Shown here piece by piece: positions 1 to 9,620 of a stretch of 64,000 nt of DNA. Position numbers and translations under genes: made by a program. The notes below the pieces were generated by a model. It saw only the letters and a program-made list of their open reading frames with translations, did not search any database and was not told the origin of the DNA. The first letter of the stretch is position 1; each line of letters begins with the position of its first letter. This DNA comes from Flavobacteriales bacterium (GTDB taxonomy: Bacteria > Bacteroidota > Bacteroidia > NS11-12g > UBA9320), in assembly GCA_020635435.1 (NCBI GenBank), contig JACJZU010000001.1, positions 558,001-622,000 of the forward strand, given 5' to 3'.

Positions 1-54
1 TCACGATCACATTGATCCGAGATGAGGATTGACAGGCTGAACTGAAGATCCAAT

Positions 55-3000
55 TTGAGCAATCTCTACAATTTTCTGATTTCATTTTTGGTCGCACTGA
101 TCTTTTGGGGTTGCTCCGGTTCGAAGCTTCCCTACGCTCCCATCATGTCTCAAATTCCCCCTTCAAAGGGCCTGGATCTGCAGACCAGAATGGATCTTGC
201 CATGGAACAGGAGGTCGAACTTACGCGGGATCCTGTTCTTGGCTATGTGCCCAGGGAGCGACTGGCAATTGCATTTGAAGAGATGAAGCGCCAGCAAACT
301 GATCCTGAAGCTGAATTCAAGGCGAGCACCTTCGCAGGTATTAAGTGGCGCGAGTTGGGGCCCACAAATGTTGGTGGGCGCACACGTGCCTTACTATTCG
401 ATCTGAACGACACCACACACAGAACCGTTTGGGCAGGAAGTGTAAGTGGTGGACTTTGGAAAACAACCAACATATACGCCAAGTCGGTTCATTGGGAGGT
501 CATCGACGATCAGTTTGAGAATCTGGCTGTGACCAGCATTGTACAACACCCGAAGAATCATGACACATTGTATTTCGCTACCGGAGAAGGTTACTACAAT
601 CAGGACGCTGTTCGAGGGTCCGGAATTTTCCGAACGACTGATGGTGGCAAAAACTGGTCTCGGTTAAGTTCTACTACCCACAATGCATTTCGATTTGTTC
701 AAAAGCTGGTTGTGGACGAGTACGGAATTTTATATGCTGCAACGAGGAATTATGGCGTTCTTCGATCGGTCGATCACGGAAATACATGGTACGCCGGTCT
801 TACAACGTATACGGCCACATCCAGTTCCACCGACAATGCTGCCGATCTGGAGCTGAGTAAAAACGGGGACTTGTATGCAGCCATGGGCATTGGCAGCACC
901 GACGGAATATACAAGAGCACGAACAAGGGAATCAGTTGGTCCAAAGTATACAGCTCGGCATCCGGGGAACAGCGTATTGAACTTGCCTGTGCCCCTTCGG
1001 ACAATGATTATGTCTATGCCCTTGTAGAAGGAAGTGGCAGTGCCGTGGTCAAGATCTTAAAAACGACGGATGGATCGAGCTTCAGCACGGTTAATAATGT
1101 CAGTTGGAAAAACTATTGCACATCAACGGCCACTTCCGATTTCAGCAAGGGCCAGGCCTGGTATGATCTATTGATCACTGTAGATCCGAACAACCGAGAC
1201 CGGGTGATCGTTGGCGGGGTGGATATGTTCCACACCACAAACGGCGGTAGTTCATGGACCCAATTGAGTTCATGGACGGGCTGTGGCGGGATTCAATATG
1301 TTCATGCCGACCATCACATCATGGTTTATGCGCCCGGGAGTTCCGACACCGCTGTTTTCGGCAACGATGGAGGTGTCTATCTGTCGGAAGATATGAGCAG
1401 TTCAAGCAACATTTCGAATCAGGGCAAGAACTATAATACCACGCAGTTCTACGCATGTGCCGTTCATCCGAGTCGCTTTTCAGGATATGCACTAGCCGGA
1501 TCTCAAGACAATGGAACACAACGTTTTCAATATCTCAGCACGAATAAATCAAATACCGCTACGGTTGGAGACGGCGGATTCTGCCACATCGATCAAACGC
1601 GGCCGGATACGCAATTGACGGCGTACACATTTAATAATGTATCCATAAGTACCGATGGCGGAAAGTATTTCCGATTTCTCGATTCATCGAGCGATGATAA
1701 GGGCAGTTTTATCAATGCCTCTGCTTACGACCCGGTGAATGCGAAACTGTACTCGGCAAGCGACGCGAATAAGATCAAGCGCTGGTCGAATATTGGTGGT
1801 ACGCAGAGTTCCAATGAACAAACCATCAGTGCCATGAATAACCGAAAGGCCTCGGCTATTTGTGTATCTCCAAATGTGACAGGCAACGTATATATCGGAA
1901 CTGAAGGTGGTTTGGTTATTAAAGTGGCCCGATTCAACAGATTCCCGGTTTCTACCAACATTACCGGCTCGGGCTTCCCTTCTGGGTTGGTGTCGTGCAT
2001 TTGCGTACAAAAAGGGGATGAAGACCATATCCTGGTTACATTCTCAAACTACGGAGTATCGAGCGTTTGGGAAACTGAAGATGGCGGTACGACCTGGAAA
2101 GATGTTGAAGGTGATCTCCCAGATATGCCTGTAAGATGGGTCGTTTTCAGCCCGAGGAATAGCGATGCAGCCATGGTTGCCACCGAACTGGGTATTTGGA
2201 GTTGCGACGACCTCAATGCCACCAACATCGATTGGTCTCCTGCAAACGGTGGTTTGGCCAATGTGCGTACAGATATGCTGCAGGTTCGGCTATCTGATTC
2301 ATCCATAATAGCCGCAACTCACGGCCGTGGATTGTTCCAAACCTTTCACTTCTCCGAAACGGTCCGGGCCGATTTTGACGTGAGCTCGCCGGTTGTTCAT
2401 GTAGGCGACCCGGTAAAATTCTCGAATACATCGATCAATGACAATAGTTACGATTGGGACTTTGAGAACGATGGCAACTACGACAGTAAATCGGAGAATC
2501 CCTCTCATGTTTACACGAAATGGGGTAGCTATAATGTGAAATTGCGGATCAACGGAAGCACGGGCGACAGTGTGGTTAAAACAACTGTGATACGTGTTTT
2601 GCCCCGATCGGGAACACCTTATCTGGCCTCCGATGGGGGCAATATGGAGACAAATCCGGGCCATTTTGGTGGTGTCGATGTAAGTGGGGGATTCAACCTC
2701 TGGGAAAGGGGCAGTCCCTCAAACTTCTTTAATTCCTCCTATTACAATGGCAACAATGCCTGGGTAACAGATCTGGATTCGAATATAGGATTGCGCGGGC
2801 AACAGTACTTTGGCAAACAGTACAAGTACGAATGTGCTCTGTTAAGTCCCAGTTTTAACATGAAGAAATCAGGCACCTACCGCATTGGTTTTCGAAAAAG
2901 CATGCGTGCATATTACTGCAACGGGCCCTATGCTGTTCAGGTGCAATACAGTTTAGATGCCGGACTTTCCTGGACAAGACTGGGAAGCGACACCAGTGGT

Positions 3001-4320
3001 TACCATTGGTACAATAGGGGTCCTTCGAGCAGCTGCTCAGTGAGCTATGCGGCTATGGCCGATTCGATGGGCTTCGTAAATAACTACCAAAACGACTCCA
3101 GCAGCCACGATGTCTCCTTCCTGGCAGGAAACGAGGATGTGCGTTTCCGGGTTCTATTCTCGGTTGCGAATGGCTATAACGCTGTCAGCTATCAATTAGA
3201 TGGCTTTTTGATCGACGATTTCAGCCTTACTGGGCCGGCAAACGACCCGATCATTGGGGGAGGGATTGAAACGGATCTAGCCTCAGCAACGGCAACCATT
3301 TCAGCCGGTGACTCTGCCGACCTGTTCTCCTCGCGGGGAAAGCGGATTGCCACCATTTGGAATCTGGACAATTCGCATAATTTTGGTCTGGTACAGGTTG
3401 AAGTCGACCGAAGCGGTATCGGAGCTGAGAACTTCGCTCATCGCACCAACAATGATCAGAAGATCTTCAGGAAGACCATTAAAATAACCCCGGCAAATAA
3501 CAAGAACACAGCTTCTGTTAAGATCGCCATGTACTTTACCAAAGAAGAACTCGATGCCTGGAAGAGTGCGACGGGATTGAATGCCAAAGATCTGCAATTG
3601 TTCAAAACAACGAATGCCATCGCGAGCAGTTCGGTTTCCGATGGGGTATATCCGGTTTCCACCTCCGTTGACTCTACCTATCAAGGTGATGGGGTGTGTA
3701 TAACGGGGACGTTCAATAATGGATTTTCAGGAGTGGGCGCCGGTGGTGGTGCCGGAAATTTTGGTGGGCCATTACCTGTAAGTTGGTTGGGCTTTTCAGC
3801 GGTTAGGGCTCAGGAAGGTGTGTTACTCAATTGGGCCACATCGAGCGAGTGGAATTGCGACAAATTCGAAATTTACCGATCCAATTCATTGAATGGGGAT
3901 TATTCGATGATCGGCAGTGTACCCGGAAGTGGATTCCGCACTTCAACGAGCCGTTATCAGTACCTGGATGGACTCGTTCCCGGTTCAGATGAGAACGTCT
4001 GTTACAAATTGAAACAGATAGATTTCGATGGGAATTACGACTGGAGTATCATTCGGTGTGTGCGATCCGGGGAAAATCAAACTACTGTCCGAATTCACCC
4101 GAACCCAGCAGACGATCTGGTTGAGATCATAGTTGAACCATGGCTGTATAATTCATACCAAATTGAAATATCGGACCTGAACGGTAGGATTTGGATGCGG
4201 CAGAACAATACCGGAAACAGTGGAACTCTTTCGGTAAAAGACCTTACATCAGGTATCTATACACTGTCGGTTTGGTCGTCGGGTTATGAGTTAGCCCGAA
4301 CCAAGCTGATCCGCAATTAA
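55..4320 (+). CDS. Asp-box beta-propeller / PKD protein with T9SS type A sorting domain
   Basis: Large exported protein of 1,421 aa, probably surface-attached or released through T9SS. The start is a TTG at 55; an in-frame TGA at 43-45 rules out a longer protein, and the next in-frame ATG (residue 31) would lose the signal sequence. Residues ~5-20 are hydrophobic and end in FWGCSG, which could be a lipoprotein box, although a lipid anchor together with a T9SS domain would be unusual. Asp-box motifs of the sortilin/BNR type recur at about residues 193 (TTDGGKNW), 237 (SVDHGNTW), 287 (STNKGISW), 394 (TTNGGSSW) and 674 (TEDGGTTW), giving one or two propellers across ~85-770. A PKD domain follows at ~773-850 (YDWDFENDG), then a beta-rich middle region. 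The last ~78 residues, from HPNPADD, are a type A sorting domain. The ligand or enzymatic activity is unknown; I see no peptidase or hydrolase motif. Confidence 0.9.
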   Translation: MSNLYNFLISFLVALIFWGCSGSKLPYAPIMSQIPPSKGLDLQTRMDLAMEQEVELTRDPVLGYVPRERLAIAFEEMKRQQTDPEAEFKASTFAGIKWRELGPTNVGGRTRALLFDLNDTTHRTVWAGSVSGGLWKTTNIYAKSVHWEVIDDQFENLAVTSIVQHPKNHDTLYFATGEGYYNQDAVRGSGIFRTTDGGKNWSRLSSTTHNAFRFVQKLVVDEYGILYAATRNYGVLRSVDHGNTWYAGLTTYTATSSSTDNAADLELSKNGDLYAAMGIGSTDGIYKSTNKGISWSKVYSSASGEQRIELACAPSDNDYVYALVEGSGSAVVKILKTTDGSSFSTVNNVSWKNYCTSTATSDFSKGQAWYDLLITVDPNNRDRVIVGGVDMFHTTNGGSSWTQLSSWTGCGGIQYVHADHHIMVYAPGSSDTAVFGNDGGVYLSEDMSSSSNISNQGKNYNTTQFYACAVHPSRFSGYALAGSQDNGTQRFQYLSTNKSNTATVGDGGFCHIDQTRPDTQLTAYTFNNVSISTDGGKYFRFLDSSSDDKGSFINASAYDPVNAKLYSASDANKIKRWSNIGGTQSSNEQTISAMNNRKASAICVSPNVTGNVYIGTEGGLVIKVARFNRFPVSTNITGSGFPSGLVSCICVQKGDEDHILVTFSNYGVSSVWETEDGGTTWKDVEGDLPDMPVRWVVFSPRNSDAAMVATELGIWSCDDLNATNIDWSPANGGLANVRTDMLQVRLSDSSIIAATHGRGLFQTFHFSETVRADFDVSSPVVHVGDPVKFSNTSINDNSYDWDFENDGNYDSKSENPSHVYTKWGSYNVKLRINGSTGDSVVKTTVIRVLPRSGTPYLASDGGNMETNPGHFGGVDVSGGFNLWERGSPSNFFNSSYYNGNNAWVTDLDSNIGLRGQQYFGKQYKYECALLSPSFNMKKSGTYRIGFRKSMRAYYCNGPYAVQVQYSLDAGLSWTRLGSDTSGYHWYNRGPSSSCSVSYAAMADSMGFVNNYQNDSSSHDVSFLAGNEDVRFRVLFSVANGYNAVSYQLDGFLIDDFSLTGPANDPIIGGGIETDLASATATISAGDSADLFSSRGKRIATIWNLDNSHNFGLVQVEVDRSGIGAENFAHRTNNDQKIFRKTIKITPANNKNTASVKIAMYFTKEELDAWKSATGLNAKDLQLFKTTNAIASSSVSDGVYPVSTSVDSTYQGDGVCITGTFNNGFSGVGAGGGAGNFGGPLPVSWLGFSAVRAQEGVLLNWATSSEWNCDKFEIYRSNSLNGDYSMIGSVPGSGFRTSTSRYQYLDGLVPGSDENVCYKLKQIDFDGNYDWSIIRCVRSGENQTTVRIHPNPADDLVEIIVEPWLYNSYQIEISDLNGRIWMRQNNTGNSGTLSVKDLTSGIYTLSVWSSGYELARTKLIRN

Positions 4321-5195
4321 GCTTTCTGTGCCAGGATCTGAGCCATTGCAGCGCCGATCTGAGCCGGAGAGTCCACCACGTGGATCCCACATTCACGCAT
4401 GATCGCTTTTTTGGCTTGTGCCGTGTCGTCTTTGCCACCTACAATTGCTCCGGCATGGCCCATTCTCCGTCCTTTCGGGGCCGTTTCGCCGGCAATGAAT
4501 CCGACCACCGGTTTTGTACCATATTCTTTGATCCAACGGGCGGCATCTGCTTCCATACTACCACCAATTTCCCCGATCATGATGATACCATCAGTTTCCG
4601 GATCGTTCATGAGCATTTCCACCGCTTCTTTCGTGGAAGTTCCGATGATCGGGTCTCCACCGATACCAATAGCCGTTGACTGACCCAAACCGGCTTTGGT
4701 GATCTGATCTACGGCCTCATAGGTAAGCGTACCTGATTTGGACACGATGCCAATTCTTCCCGGTTTGAAAATAAAACCGGGCATGATGCCCACTTTGGCT
4801 TCTCCGGCCGTCATAACACCCGGACAGTTGGGTCCGATGAGGGTGCAGTTGTAATTGGAAAGGTAATTTTTCACCACCACCATGTCCTTGGTAGGAATGC
4901 CTTCAGTGATACAAACGATCACTTTGATCCCCGCCTCGGCTGCCTCCATGATCGCGTCTGCAGCAAATGCCGGTGGAACGAAAATGATGCTCACATCGGC
5001 ACCGGTCTGTTGAACAGCCTCGCTAACGGTATTGAAAACGGGTTTATCCAAATGTGTCTGGCCACCTTTACCGGGTGTAACACCTCCAACTACATTGGTT
5101 CCGTATTCGATCATCTGCCCGGCATGAAAAGTTCCCTCACTGCCGGTAAAACCCTGTACAATAACCTTTGAATGCTTGTTAACTAGTACGCTCAT
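4317..5195 (-). CDS. sucD: Succinyl-CoA synthetase (ADP/GDP-forming) alpha subunit
   Basis: Alpha subunit of the TCA-cycle enzyme interconverting succinyl-CoA and succinate with substrate-level phosphorylation. From the ATG at 5195 (MSVLVNKHSKVIVQGF) it is 292 aa, the usual family length; the longer open frame to 5240 only adds an unsupported N-terminus. The CoA-binding Rossmann segment is at the start (GFTGSEGTFHAGQMIEYGT). The phosphohistidine loop is GRRMGHAGAIVGG near residue 245, with the active-site His in MGHAG. The partner sucC is not in the window, so the two subunits are encoded apart. Its stop overlaps the stop of the convergent upstream gene by 4 nt in a TTAA palindrome, leaving no room for a separate terminator. 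Confidence 0.96.
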   Translation of the reverse strand: MSVLVNKHSKVIVQGFTGSEGTFHAGQMIEYGTNVVGGVTPGKGGQTHLDKPVFNTVSEAVQQTGADVSIIFVPPAFAADAIMEAAEAGIKVIVCITEGIPTKDMVVVKNYLSNYNCTLIGPNCPGVMTAGEAKVGIMPGFIFKPGRIGIVSKSGTLTYEAVDQITKAGLGQSTAIGIGGDPIIGTSTKEAVEMLMNDPETDGIIMIGEIGGSMEADAARWIKEYGTKPVVGFIAGETAPKGRRMGHAGAIVGGKDDTAQAKKAIMRECGIHVVDSPAQIGAAMAQILAQKA

Positions 5196-5326
5196 GATCC
5201 TCAGAAAAAGTGGTGCAAAAGTAGCCATTATGGCGAGCAAATCAAGCCATCGGCCTACATAAGCATTCCGGAAACCTGAAGGTTCTGCGTGTCAATACGA
5301 TCGGGTATTGGTACGGGTGAGGGTCC

Positions 5327-7984
5327 TCAGAGCAGGTATGGTCCGAGCCACCTGCGCACTACTTCCGGTTCAACCCCTTTCCGAGCGGCGTAGTCCATTA
5401 CCTGTGTATCATCGATCTTGCCCACTCCAAAATACCTGCTCTCGGGGTGTGCGAAATAGTAACCCGAAACACTGGCCGTTGGATACATGGCAAAATTCTC
5501 GGTGAGTTTGATCCCTATCCGTACTTCAACATTCAGGATCCGCCAAATCGTTTCCTTTTCGGTATGATCGGGGCAAGCCGGATAACCGGGTGCCGGACGG
5601 ATCCCCCGGTATGCTTCCCTTATCAGATCTGCATTAGACAGTTCCTCCGACTTTGCATAACCCCAATAATGCTTGCGCACCTGTAAATGGAGGTATTCGG
5701 CAAGCGCTTCGGCAAGTCTGTCGGCCAATGCTTTGAGCAGAATGGAGTTGTAATCGTCGTGATTGGCTTCAAATCGCTGCAGATGCTCTTCGATCCCCAG
5801 TCCGGCGGTAACTGCAAAAAGTCCGATATGATCTTGTTTCCCTGAATTAGCCGGCGCCACAAAATCGGAAAGTGCATAATTTGGTGCATTTCCTGAGGTC
5901 TTTTGCTGACGGAGGAAGTAAAGGCGCGTTTTCTGAGCATCTGTACCATGTTCGAAATCAATGTCATCTCCCATCGAATTAGCCGGGAAAAGACCAAATA
6001 CTGCCTTTGCCTGGAGCCAATGCTCTGCGATCAACTGATCCAGCATGGCCTGTGCGTCCGCAAACAAATGCCCGGCCTGTTCGCCGTAGGTATCATCCTG
6101 TAGAATGGAGGGGTAGCTACCCTTCATCTCCCAGGTTCGGAAAAAGGGTGTCCAATCGATGAAAAGGCGGATCTCATTCAGGTCGATCTCATCAAATACG
6201 TGTATTCCGGGGTGTGCCGGAGACTCCGGAATATAATTCGACCAGTCCCATTGAAAGCGCCTCTGCCTGGCTAATTCCAGAGGCACCAGATCCTTGACCT
6301 GTTGGCGCTTGCCGTAGGAATCGGCCATGGCCGCATATTCTTCCCGGATCCCGGATGCATAGCTTTCCGCCGTTTTATCGGAAAGCAGTTGACCGGCCAC
6401 AGTTACGCTTCTGGATGCATCGAGCACATGGATCACCGGATGCGAATACTGCGGGGCGATCTTAACAGCTGTGTGCATTTTGCTGGTTGTGGCCCCCCCG
6501 ATCAGCAAAGGCACCTTAAAGCCCCTTCTTTCCATTTCGGAAGCCACGTGTACCATTTCGTCCAGACTGGGTGTGATCAGGCCGCTAAGGCCAATGATAT
6601 CCACTTTCTCCTCGATTGCGGTGGCAAGTATCCGCTCGGCTGGAACCATCACTCCAAGATCAATTATCTCGTAACTGTTACAGGCCAGAACTACCCCCAC
6701 GATATTCTTACCGATATCATGTACGTCGCCCTTTACGGTAGCCAAGAGGATTCTTCCTTTCACTTCGCCGGCAGCTTTTTCCTCTTCCAGATAGGGTGTG
6801 AGATAGGCCACCGCCTTCTTCATCACACGGGCACTTTTAACCACCTGGGGAAGGAACATCTTTCCCGCTCCAAATAGATCCCCAACGATATTCATCCCAT
6901 CCATCAGTGGACCTTCAATAACCAGAAGCGGGCTTTTCAATTTCAGCCGGGCCTCCTCGGCGTCCTCATCGATGTACTTCGTGATACCTTTGACCAGGGC
7001 ATGCTCCAGTCGCTTTTCAACGGTTTCGGATCGCCAGGCCTCATCAACAACATCCTCGCGCTGTGCGGCACCTACTGTTGCGGCAAAATCGATAAGCCGC
7101 TCAGTGGCATCCGCCCTCCGGTTCAGTATCACATCCTCCACACGTTCAAGCAGATCCTTCGGGATCTCATCATATACCGTTATCAAGCCGGGATTGACAA
7201 TACCCATGTCCATACCGGCTTGAATGGCATGGAAAAGAAATACGGAGTGCATGGCTTCCCGCACCACATCATTGCCTCGGAAGGAAAAAGACAAATTACT
7301 CACCCCCCCACTCACCGATGCCCCCGGCAGGTGCTCTTTGATCCATCGGGTGGCGTGAATGAAGTCGATCGCATAATTCCTGTGCTCATCCATACCCGTT
7401 GCTATAGCCAGGATATTCGGGTCGAAAATGATGTCTTCCGCAGGGAATTTGATCTTCTCGGTAAGCAAGCGATAGGATCGTTCACAGATCTCTATCCGGC
7501 GTTCGAAGGTATCGGCTTGCCCTTTTTCATCGAATGCCATCACCACAGTGGCGGCACCGTACATTTTGATCTTGCGGGCACGCTTGAGGAATTCCTCTTC
7601 GCCATCTTTGAGACTGATGGAATTCACGATTCCTTTACCCTGTATGCATTGCAGGCCGGCCTCAATGATCTCCCATTTCGACGAGTCGATCATAACAGGT
7701 ACCCGACTTATATCCGGCTCAGAAGCAATGAGGTTCAGAAAGCGCACCATGGCCTCCTTGCCGTCGAGCATGCCCTCATCCATGTTCACATCAATGATCT
7801 GAGCGCCATTCTCAACCTGCTCTCTAGCCACCTCCAATGCCTCATCAAAGCGATCGTTCAAGATGAGACGGGCAAACTTTTTCGAGCCGGTTACATTGGT
7901 TCGTTCCCCAATATTGATGAAATTCTTCTCAGGCGATGCGTTGAAGGCCTCCAAACCACTTAATCTCAGATATCTCTTTTGCAA
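5327..7984 (-). CDS. metH: Cobalamin-dependent methionine synthase, C-terminal three-module form without the homocysteine domain
   Basis: Transfers the methyl group of methyltetrahydrofolate to homocysteine through cobalamin. The 885-aa protein begins directly in the pterin-binding domain (~20-290; NFINIGERTNVTGSKKF, DVNMDEGMLDG). It continues through the B12 cap and binding domains (~310-560; DVHDIGKNIVG, with the DxHxxG cobalt-ligand motif at 420-425) and ends in the AdoMet-dependent reactivation domain (~600-885; RPAPGYPACPDHTEK). The ~330-residue homocysteine/zinc domain of full-length MetH is missing and is not encoded by a neighbour here. Split MetH is known in Bacteroidota, so the partner is presumably elsewhere. 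The start is a TTG at 7984; the frame stays open upstream, and an ATT at 8018-8020 could add 12 residues. I saw no cobalamin riboswitch in the ~50 bp upstream. Confidence 0.93.
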   Translation of the reverse strand: MQKRYLRLSGLEAFNASPEKNFINIGERTNVTGSKKFARLILNDRFDEALEVAREQVENGAQIIDVNMDEGMLDGKEAMVRFLNLIASEPDISRVPVMIDSSKWEIIEAGLQCIQGKGIVNSISLKDGEEEFLKRARKIKMYGAATVVMAFDEKGQADTFERRIEICERSYRLLTEKIKFPAEDIIFDPNILAIATGMDEHRNYAIDFIHATRWIKEHLPGASVSGGVSNLSFSFRGNDVVREAMHSVFLFHAIQAGMDMGIVNPGLITVYDEIPKDLLERVEDVILNRRADATERLIDFAATVGAAQREDVVDEAWRSETVEKRLEHALVKGITKYIDEDAEEARLKLKSPLLVIEGPLMDGMNIVGDLFGAGKMFLPQVVKSARVMKKAVAYLTPYLEEEKAAGEVKGRILLATVKGDVHDIGKNIVGVVLACNSYEIIDLGVMVPAERILATAIEEKVDIIGLSGLITPSLDEMVHVASEMERRGFKVPLLIGGATTSKMHTAVKIAPQYSHPVIHVLDASRSVTVAGQLLSDKTAESYASGIREEYAAMADSYGKRQQVKDLVPLELARQRRFQWDWSNYIPESPAHPGIHVFDEIDLNEIRLFIDWTPFFRTWEMKGSYPSILQDDTYGEQAGHLFADAQAMLDQLIAEHWLQAKAVFGLFPANSMGDDIDFEHGTDAQKTRLYFLRQQKTSGNAPNYALSDFVAPANSGKQDHIGLFAVTAGLGIEEHLQRFEANHDDYNSILLKALADRLAEALAEYLHLQVRKHYWGYAKSEELSNADLIREAYRGIRPAPGYPACPDHTEKETIWRILNVEVRIGIKLTENFAMYPTASVSGYYFAHPESRYFGVGKIDDTQVMDYAARKGVEPEVVRRWLGPYLL

Positions 7985-8036
7985 TTGCCGTGTTTTTAGT
8001 TCGCTGTAGCTATGGAAAATGGCGCGGCAAAGATAA

Positions 8037-9518
8037 TCAGTTGACTTTATCAGCCGGGGCGGTCACCATTCTTCGGGCTCCGATGGCATATACCTGCACA
8101 TTATGGAACGAGTCGAGTATGGTGTACTCATACCTGCTTCGAATAAAGGCATGTACAGTGGACTGATGTGCAATAACCTGTTTCCCTGTTCGGGCATAAT
8201 GAGCACGGTGGGCGAAATCGATTTTGCTGCCCTCGTGGTTCGCCCAGTTCATATAGAACTTATTGTGTGCACAGTACACCGTATCGATGAGAATATAGTC
8301 TTCGAAAACCTCTCCTTTACTGATCTTATCACGCAGGTAATAACTCAATCGGTAGTACTCCTCATCCCAGCTGTATTCCTTCGGTTTAAAGGTTGTACCC
8401 ACCATGTTCCGGTAAGGATATGCGAAGGCCAATGGGACAACCAACCAAGGCAGTACACGAACCCATTTCTGCTTCATGTTTATGGTAAGATTAGCGTACA
8501 GCTGCCAGATACCCCAACCCGTAGCAAGTGCCAGCAACGGATACACAGGGATATCGTACCAGGGTAGTTTGGTTTGTGCAATGCTGATAATGAGCAAATA
8601 ACTCCCGATGTTCAGGACTAAATAAACGGCTAAACGTCGGGTGGGCACATTCGCGTACAGATAGAAAACTAAGGGAATGAAAAACCATAGACCGGATCCA
8701 AATCGTCCCGGAAGCTGACTGAAATAATAAACGAACGGATGCGCGTGCCCTTCAACTGCCTGCAACAGCCTACCTCCCACTTCATTTTCGTATACCGTTC
8801 GAATATATCCGGGATTCAGTCCCTCTCTTATGGCGTAATAGGACAGTGCAGCCAGAATGCTGAAACCTGTGAATTGCAAAAAGCGCTTGTTAAAGACCAG
8901 GGAGCGATCCACCCAAAGAAGATAGATCAACACAGCGGGCAGAAAGAGTAAACCCGCCACGCCTTTTATCCAAAAGGCTAAAACTAACCCGGCGAAAGCG
9001 GTCCACAATGTCTGTCGTTGCAAACCTGTTTTTGAAACCCTGTAAAATCTATAGAGATAATACGTTGTTGCAAGGGAAAGCAGAATATCGTAGTCACCCG
9101 TACGCACACCATGCCATCCAACGAATCCAGGACTTACGATGAGGAACATGCATGCAACTACACCTGGGAGGTAACTGCCGCTTTCCTGCTTTGTCCATCG
9201 GAGGATCATCAGACAGATCAGGTAGGCACTCAAAGCCGAAGGCAGGCGAATAGCAAGTTCCCCTATTCCGAATACCTTCATGAAGCCCAATTGGAGCCAG
9301 ATGAGAACGGGAGGTTTTGTACACCACATATCCGGTTCTCCTTCAAAATGCGGAACCAGGTATCTGCCATTCAGATACATTTCGAGTGTGTTGCTGGCCA
9401 TTCGGGCCTCATCCCAAATACGCAAGGTCATCACATCCAAATGCAGAAAGAAAACCGGATATGCCACCAGGAGCATCAGGAAGGACATCCACAGGTAGCT
9501 GTTTTTCAGAATCTTCAT
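8037..9518 (-). CDS. ArnT-like polyprenol-phosphate-sugar glycosyltransferase (GT-C fold, GT83/PMT family)
   Basis: Integral membrane protein of 493 aa from MKILKNSYLW at 9518; an earlier in-frame ATG at 9566 would add 16 residues. It has about a dozen hydrophobic segments and a first extracytoplasmic loop carrying an acidic motif (LRIWDEARMASNTLEMYLNG, ~residue 30), where GT-C enzymes place the catalytic Asp/Glu. The next loop, WCTKPPVLIWLQ, is typical of the ArnT/YfhO-like group. Such enzymes move a sugar from an undecaprenyl-phosphate carrier to lipid A, glycan or protein in the periplasm; the acceptor cannot be told from sequence. In Bacteroidota, lipid A modification or O-glycosylation are both possible. 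It lies upstream of metH with a ~50-bp gap and may share its transcript, though no functional link is apparent. Confidence 0.8.
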   Translation of the reverse strand: MKILKNSYLWMSFLMLLVAYPVFFLHLDVMTLRIWDEARMASNTLEMYLNGRYLVPHFEGEPDMWCTKPPVLIWLQLGFMKVFGIGELAIRLPSALSAYLICLMILRWTKQESGSYLPGVVACMFLIVSPGFVGWHGVRTGDYDILLSLATTYYLYRFYRVSKTGLQRQTLWTAFAGLVLAFWIKGVAGLLFLPAVLIYLLWVDRSLVFNKRFLQFTGFSILAALSYYAIREGLNPGYIRTVYENEVGGRLLQAVEGHAHPFVYYFSQLPGRFGSGLWFFIPLVFYLYANVPTRRLAVYLVLNIGSYLLIISIAQTKLPWYDIPVYPLLALATGWGIWQLYANLTINMKQKWVRVLPWLVVPLAFAYPYRNMVGTTFKPKEYSWDEEYYRLSYYLRDKISKGEVFEDYILIDTVYCAHNKFYMNWANHEGSKIDFAHRAHYARTGKQVIAHQSTVHAFIRSRYEYTILDSFHNVQVYAIGARRMVTAPADKVN

Positions 9519-9566
9519 CCGGTTTTGCGCTGCTAATCTACTAAAAAGCGCAGGCGTATAAATCAA

Positions 9567-9595
9567 GAAACCCCGATCGTTCCGACCGGGGTTTC
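9567..9595 (-). terminator. Intrinsic terminator after the sigma-factor / PKD operon
   Basis: GAAACCCCG and CGGGGTTTC form a 9-bp stem, extended by three further pairs across one mismatch, around a 3-nt loop. On the minus strand the hairpin follows the stop at 9621 by about 25 nt and runs into TTGATTTATA. It separates the operon from the glycosyltransferase gene in the same direction. Confidence 0.75.
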
Positions 9596-9620
9596 CTTTG
9601 ATATGATCTTGAAGCGCGAA

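Noticed and set aside
5293..5310. CAATAC-GATCGG-GTATTG inverted repeat between sucD and metH
   Set aside because: The stem is only 6 bp and no T-run follows on either strand, so I do not call it a terminator.
7001..7963. 320-aa plus-strand frame inside metH
   Set aside because: Antisense to a clearly functional gene and with no recognisable protein features.
7985..8036. Cobalamin riboswitch before metH
   Set aside because: Only ~50 bp separate it from the upstream gene and no B12-box-like element is visible.
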